Assembly: GCA_031270145.1 (NCBI GenBank)
Contig: JAISYD010000278.1
Span: forward strand, 1-7,414
Length of the DNA: 7,414 bases
Reading direction: 5' to 3'
From: Planctomycetota bacterium
GTDB lineage: Bacteria; Planctomycetota; SZUA-567
A program made the position numbers and the translations under genes. Position 1 is the first letter of the stretch, and each line of letters opens with the position of its first letter. The notes below the pieces were generated by a model that ran no database searches, was not told where the DNA came from, and was given only the letters and a program-made list of their open reading frames with translations. Below, in pieces: positions 6,086 to 7,414 of this stretch.

Positions 6086-6295
6086 TTGTCAGATGACTCC
6101 CGCCGCCGCCTGGAGATGGAGGCGGCCCTGAAGCAGATCAAAACCATCCAAAAGCGCCAGGCCAAAATGCGGGGGCGTACCTGGCAACTGGATGTGACGC
6201 CCGCGAAAATGATTTTCCAGGGCGCGGCGGTTTTCGCCATCGGCGTGCTGGTGGGCCTTGGCGTCTTCGTACTGTTCCAAATCATCTTCCCCTGA
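6086..6295 (+). CDS. Small single-pass membrane protein, unknown function
   Basis: A 69-residue protein I do not recognise. The N-terminal half (1-42) is highly charged and probably helical, rich in Lys, Arg, Glu and Gln (for example KQIKTIQKRQAKMRGR at 16-31). The C-terminal part (about 43-67) is one hydrophobic segment with small-residue spacing, GVLVGLGVF (53-61), including a GxxxG pattern that often mediates helix packing. Only about two residues follow the segment, so it resembles a tail-anchored protein with its basic part in the cytoplasm. There is no signal peptide or lipobox. The start is a TTG, chosen for its well-placed Shine-Dalgarno; an upstream in-frame TTG (5975) would precede the predicted transcription start. 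The strong promoter upstream, the ribosome binding site and the 19-nt spacing to the downstream ketosynthase gene support a real gene co-transcribed with it. No function is assigned. Confidence 0.75.
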   Translation: MSDDSRRRLEMEAALKQIKTIQKRQAKMRGRTWQLDVTPAKMIFQGAAVFAIGVLVGLGVFVLFQIIFP

Positions 6296-6314
6296 CTTCC
6301 GGAGCCGTCCAGCG

Positions 6315-7414
6315 ATGCGCAAAGACCATATGGCCGACCGGCCCAGAATCGTCCTCACCGGCGTGGGTCTCGTCTCGCCCCTCGGCAACGGCCTTCCTTC
6401 CCTCCGGGCCGCCCTGTTGGCCGGCAAATCCGGCGTGGGCAAAACGACCCCCCGCTACATGGGGGAGTGGCCGGCCGGCATCTGCTCCTTCCCGGCGGAT
6501 CGCCACCAGACCCGAAAGGAAATCCGCCGCGGCACCCGGGCCGGCCAAATCGCCGTTTTCTGCGGCCGCGAAGCTTTCGCCGACGCCGGCCTCGACCTGG
6601 CCGGCCTGGACGCTTCCAGGATCGGCGTCTTCATCGGGACCACCGAGCACGGCAACGTCGAGACCGAGAACGAGGTGGCGAACATCAAGGAATACGGCTA
6701 CGACGTCAAATACTGGTCGCACCACCACAACCCCCGCTCCATCGCCAACAATCCGGCCGGCGAGCTCTGCCTGAACGCCGGCGTCACGGGGCCGCACTGC
6801 TGCGTTGGCGCCGCTTGCGCCGCCGGCAATTTCGGCCTTATTTACGGGGCGCAGCAACTTATCCTGGGCGAGGTCGATTTGGCGGTGGCGGGCGGGGTGT
6901 CCGAGTCCATCCACACCTTCGGCATCTTCGCCAGCTTTTTGGCCCAGAACGCCCTGGCTCCGGTCGGCGCCGACCCCGCCCTGGCCTCCCGCCCCTTCGA
7001 CAAGGGCAGGAACGGCATAGTCATCGCCGAGGGCGGTTGCCTTTTCATCCTGGAGCGGCTGGAGGACGCGGAAAGGCGCGGCGCCCGGATCTTGGGCGAA
7101 ATCCTGGGCTGGGCCGTCAACACCGACGCCACCGATTTCGTACTGCCGAATCCGCAACGCCAGGCCGAGGCCATGCGGCTCGCCCTGGAGCGGTCCGGAC
7201 TCGGGCCTGGCGACATCGACATCATCGGCGCCCACGCCACCTCCACTCCGGAGGGGGACGCGAAGGAGATCCAGGCCATCCGGGCGGTTTTCGGCGCCGG
7301 CTGCCCGGCCTGGGTCAATGCCGCCAAGGGCTATTACGGCCACGCCATGGGCGCGGCCGGGGCGCTTGGTCTGGCCGGCAACCTTCCCTCCTTCGAGGAC
7401 GGCTGGGTGCATCC
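6315..7414 (+). CDS. Beta-ketoacyl-ACP synthase family protein (KAS II/FabF-like), partial at the window edge
   Basis: The first 366 codons of a thiolase-fold condensing enzyme; perhaps 40-50 residues are missing at the right edge. Such enzymes join an acyl chain to malonyl-ACP by decarboxylative condensation in fatty-acid or polyketide-type synthesis. The start of the fold reads RIVLTGVGLVSPLGNG (11-26). The catalytic Cys is C168 in GAACAAGN. The two His are H307 in AHATSTPEGD and H343 in GHAMGAAGA, and the conserved Lys is K338, so the Cys-His-His triad is complete and normally spaced. It departs from typical FabF: HATSTPEGD instead of HGTSTPxND, AAKGYYGH before the second His, and a His/Asn-rich SHHHNPRSIANN (135-146). 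It is therefore unlikely to be the housekeeping FabF, and no symbol is given. The ATG at 6315 follows GGAG (6301-6304) by 10 nt; an ATG at 6330 has no such site. It probably forms an operon with the small membrane protein. No acyl carrier protein gene is in view. Confidence 0.92.
   Translation, partial: MRKDHMADRPRIVLTGVGLVSPLGNGLPSLRAALLAGKSGVGKTTPRYMGEWPAGICSFPADRHQTRKEIRRGTRAGQIAVFCGREAFADAGLDLAGLDASRIGVFIGTTEHGNVETENEVANIKEYGYDVKYWSHHHNPRSIANNPAGELCLNAGVTGPHCCVGAACAAGNFGLIYGAQQLILGEVDLAVAGGVSESIHTFGIFASFLAQNALAPVGADPALASRPFDKGRNGIVIAEGGCLFILERLEDAERRGARILGEILGWAVNTDATDFVLPNPQRQAEAMRLALERSGLGPGDIDIIGAHATSTPEGDAKEIQAIRAVFGAGCPAWVNAAKGYYGHAMGAAGALGLAGNLPSFEDGWVH

Noticed and set aside
6282..7412. 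Long minus-strand open frame (376 codons) opposite the ketosynthase gene
   Set aside because: It is a Gly/Ala/Asp/Val-rich translation with no recognisable motif. The plus strand encodes a clear condensing enzyme with all catalytic residues; this is the usual GC-rich antisense shadow.

Overview
The window is a GC-rich bacterial chromosome segment with compact, ordinary gene packing. It carries two glycolytic housekeeping genes (pgi, gap), one DNA-repair nuclease gene (xseA), a regulatory protein kinase with an FHA domain, a very small membrane protein, and the beginning of a divergent fatty-acid/polyketide-type condensing enzyme cut by the right edge. All intergenic promoters I can see use a perfect TATAAT -10 box, so this is a bacterium with ordinary sigma-70 promoters. 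The FHA-plus-kinase protein and the GapA-like GAPDH suggest a free-living bacterium of a lineage rich in Ser/Thr kinases (for example deltaproteobacterial or planctomycete-like), but the phylum cannot be fixed from this sequence. I see no mobile element, prophage, CRISPR array, tRNA or rRNA.

Layout. Positions 29-1699 (+) encode glucose-6-phosphate isomerase. It converges on xseA (exonuclease VII large subunit, 3063-1759, -) across a 59-nt gap with no convincing terminator. xseA diverges from gap (GAPDH, 3292-4296, +), and the shared 228-nt spacer holds closely packed back-to-back promoters. gap ends in a hairpin (4326-4351) that looks like a weak intrinsic terminator.

The 313-nt stretch 4297-4609 holds no gene. 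It contains the terminator and then a tandem duplication (120 and 122 bp units) in which each unit carries a complete promoter, TTGTCG-N17-TATAAT. A perfect GTCGCC-N6-GGCGAC dyad overlaps each -35 box. The doubled promoter leads into a 452-residue FHA/Ser-Thr kinase (4610-5968). After it comes a strong promoter, TTGACG-N18-TATAAT, whose -10 box is the centre of a 16-bp perfect palindrome. It drives a probable two-gene unit: a 69-residue single-pass membrane protein starting at TTG (6086-6295) and, 19 nt later, the beta-ketoacyl-ACP synthase-like gene (6315 to beyond the window).

How they fit. pgi and gap act in central carbon flow but are separately transcribed. The kinase has no visible substrate gene beside it; its own [EQ]T[IV] motifs could be FHA ligands. 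The least explained parts are the duplicated, operator-like kinase promoter and the small membrane protein coupled to an unusual condensing enzyme. These are candidates for a closer look rather than a demonstrated new system.
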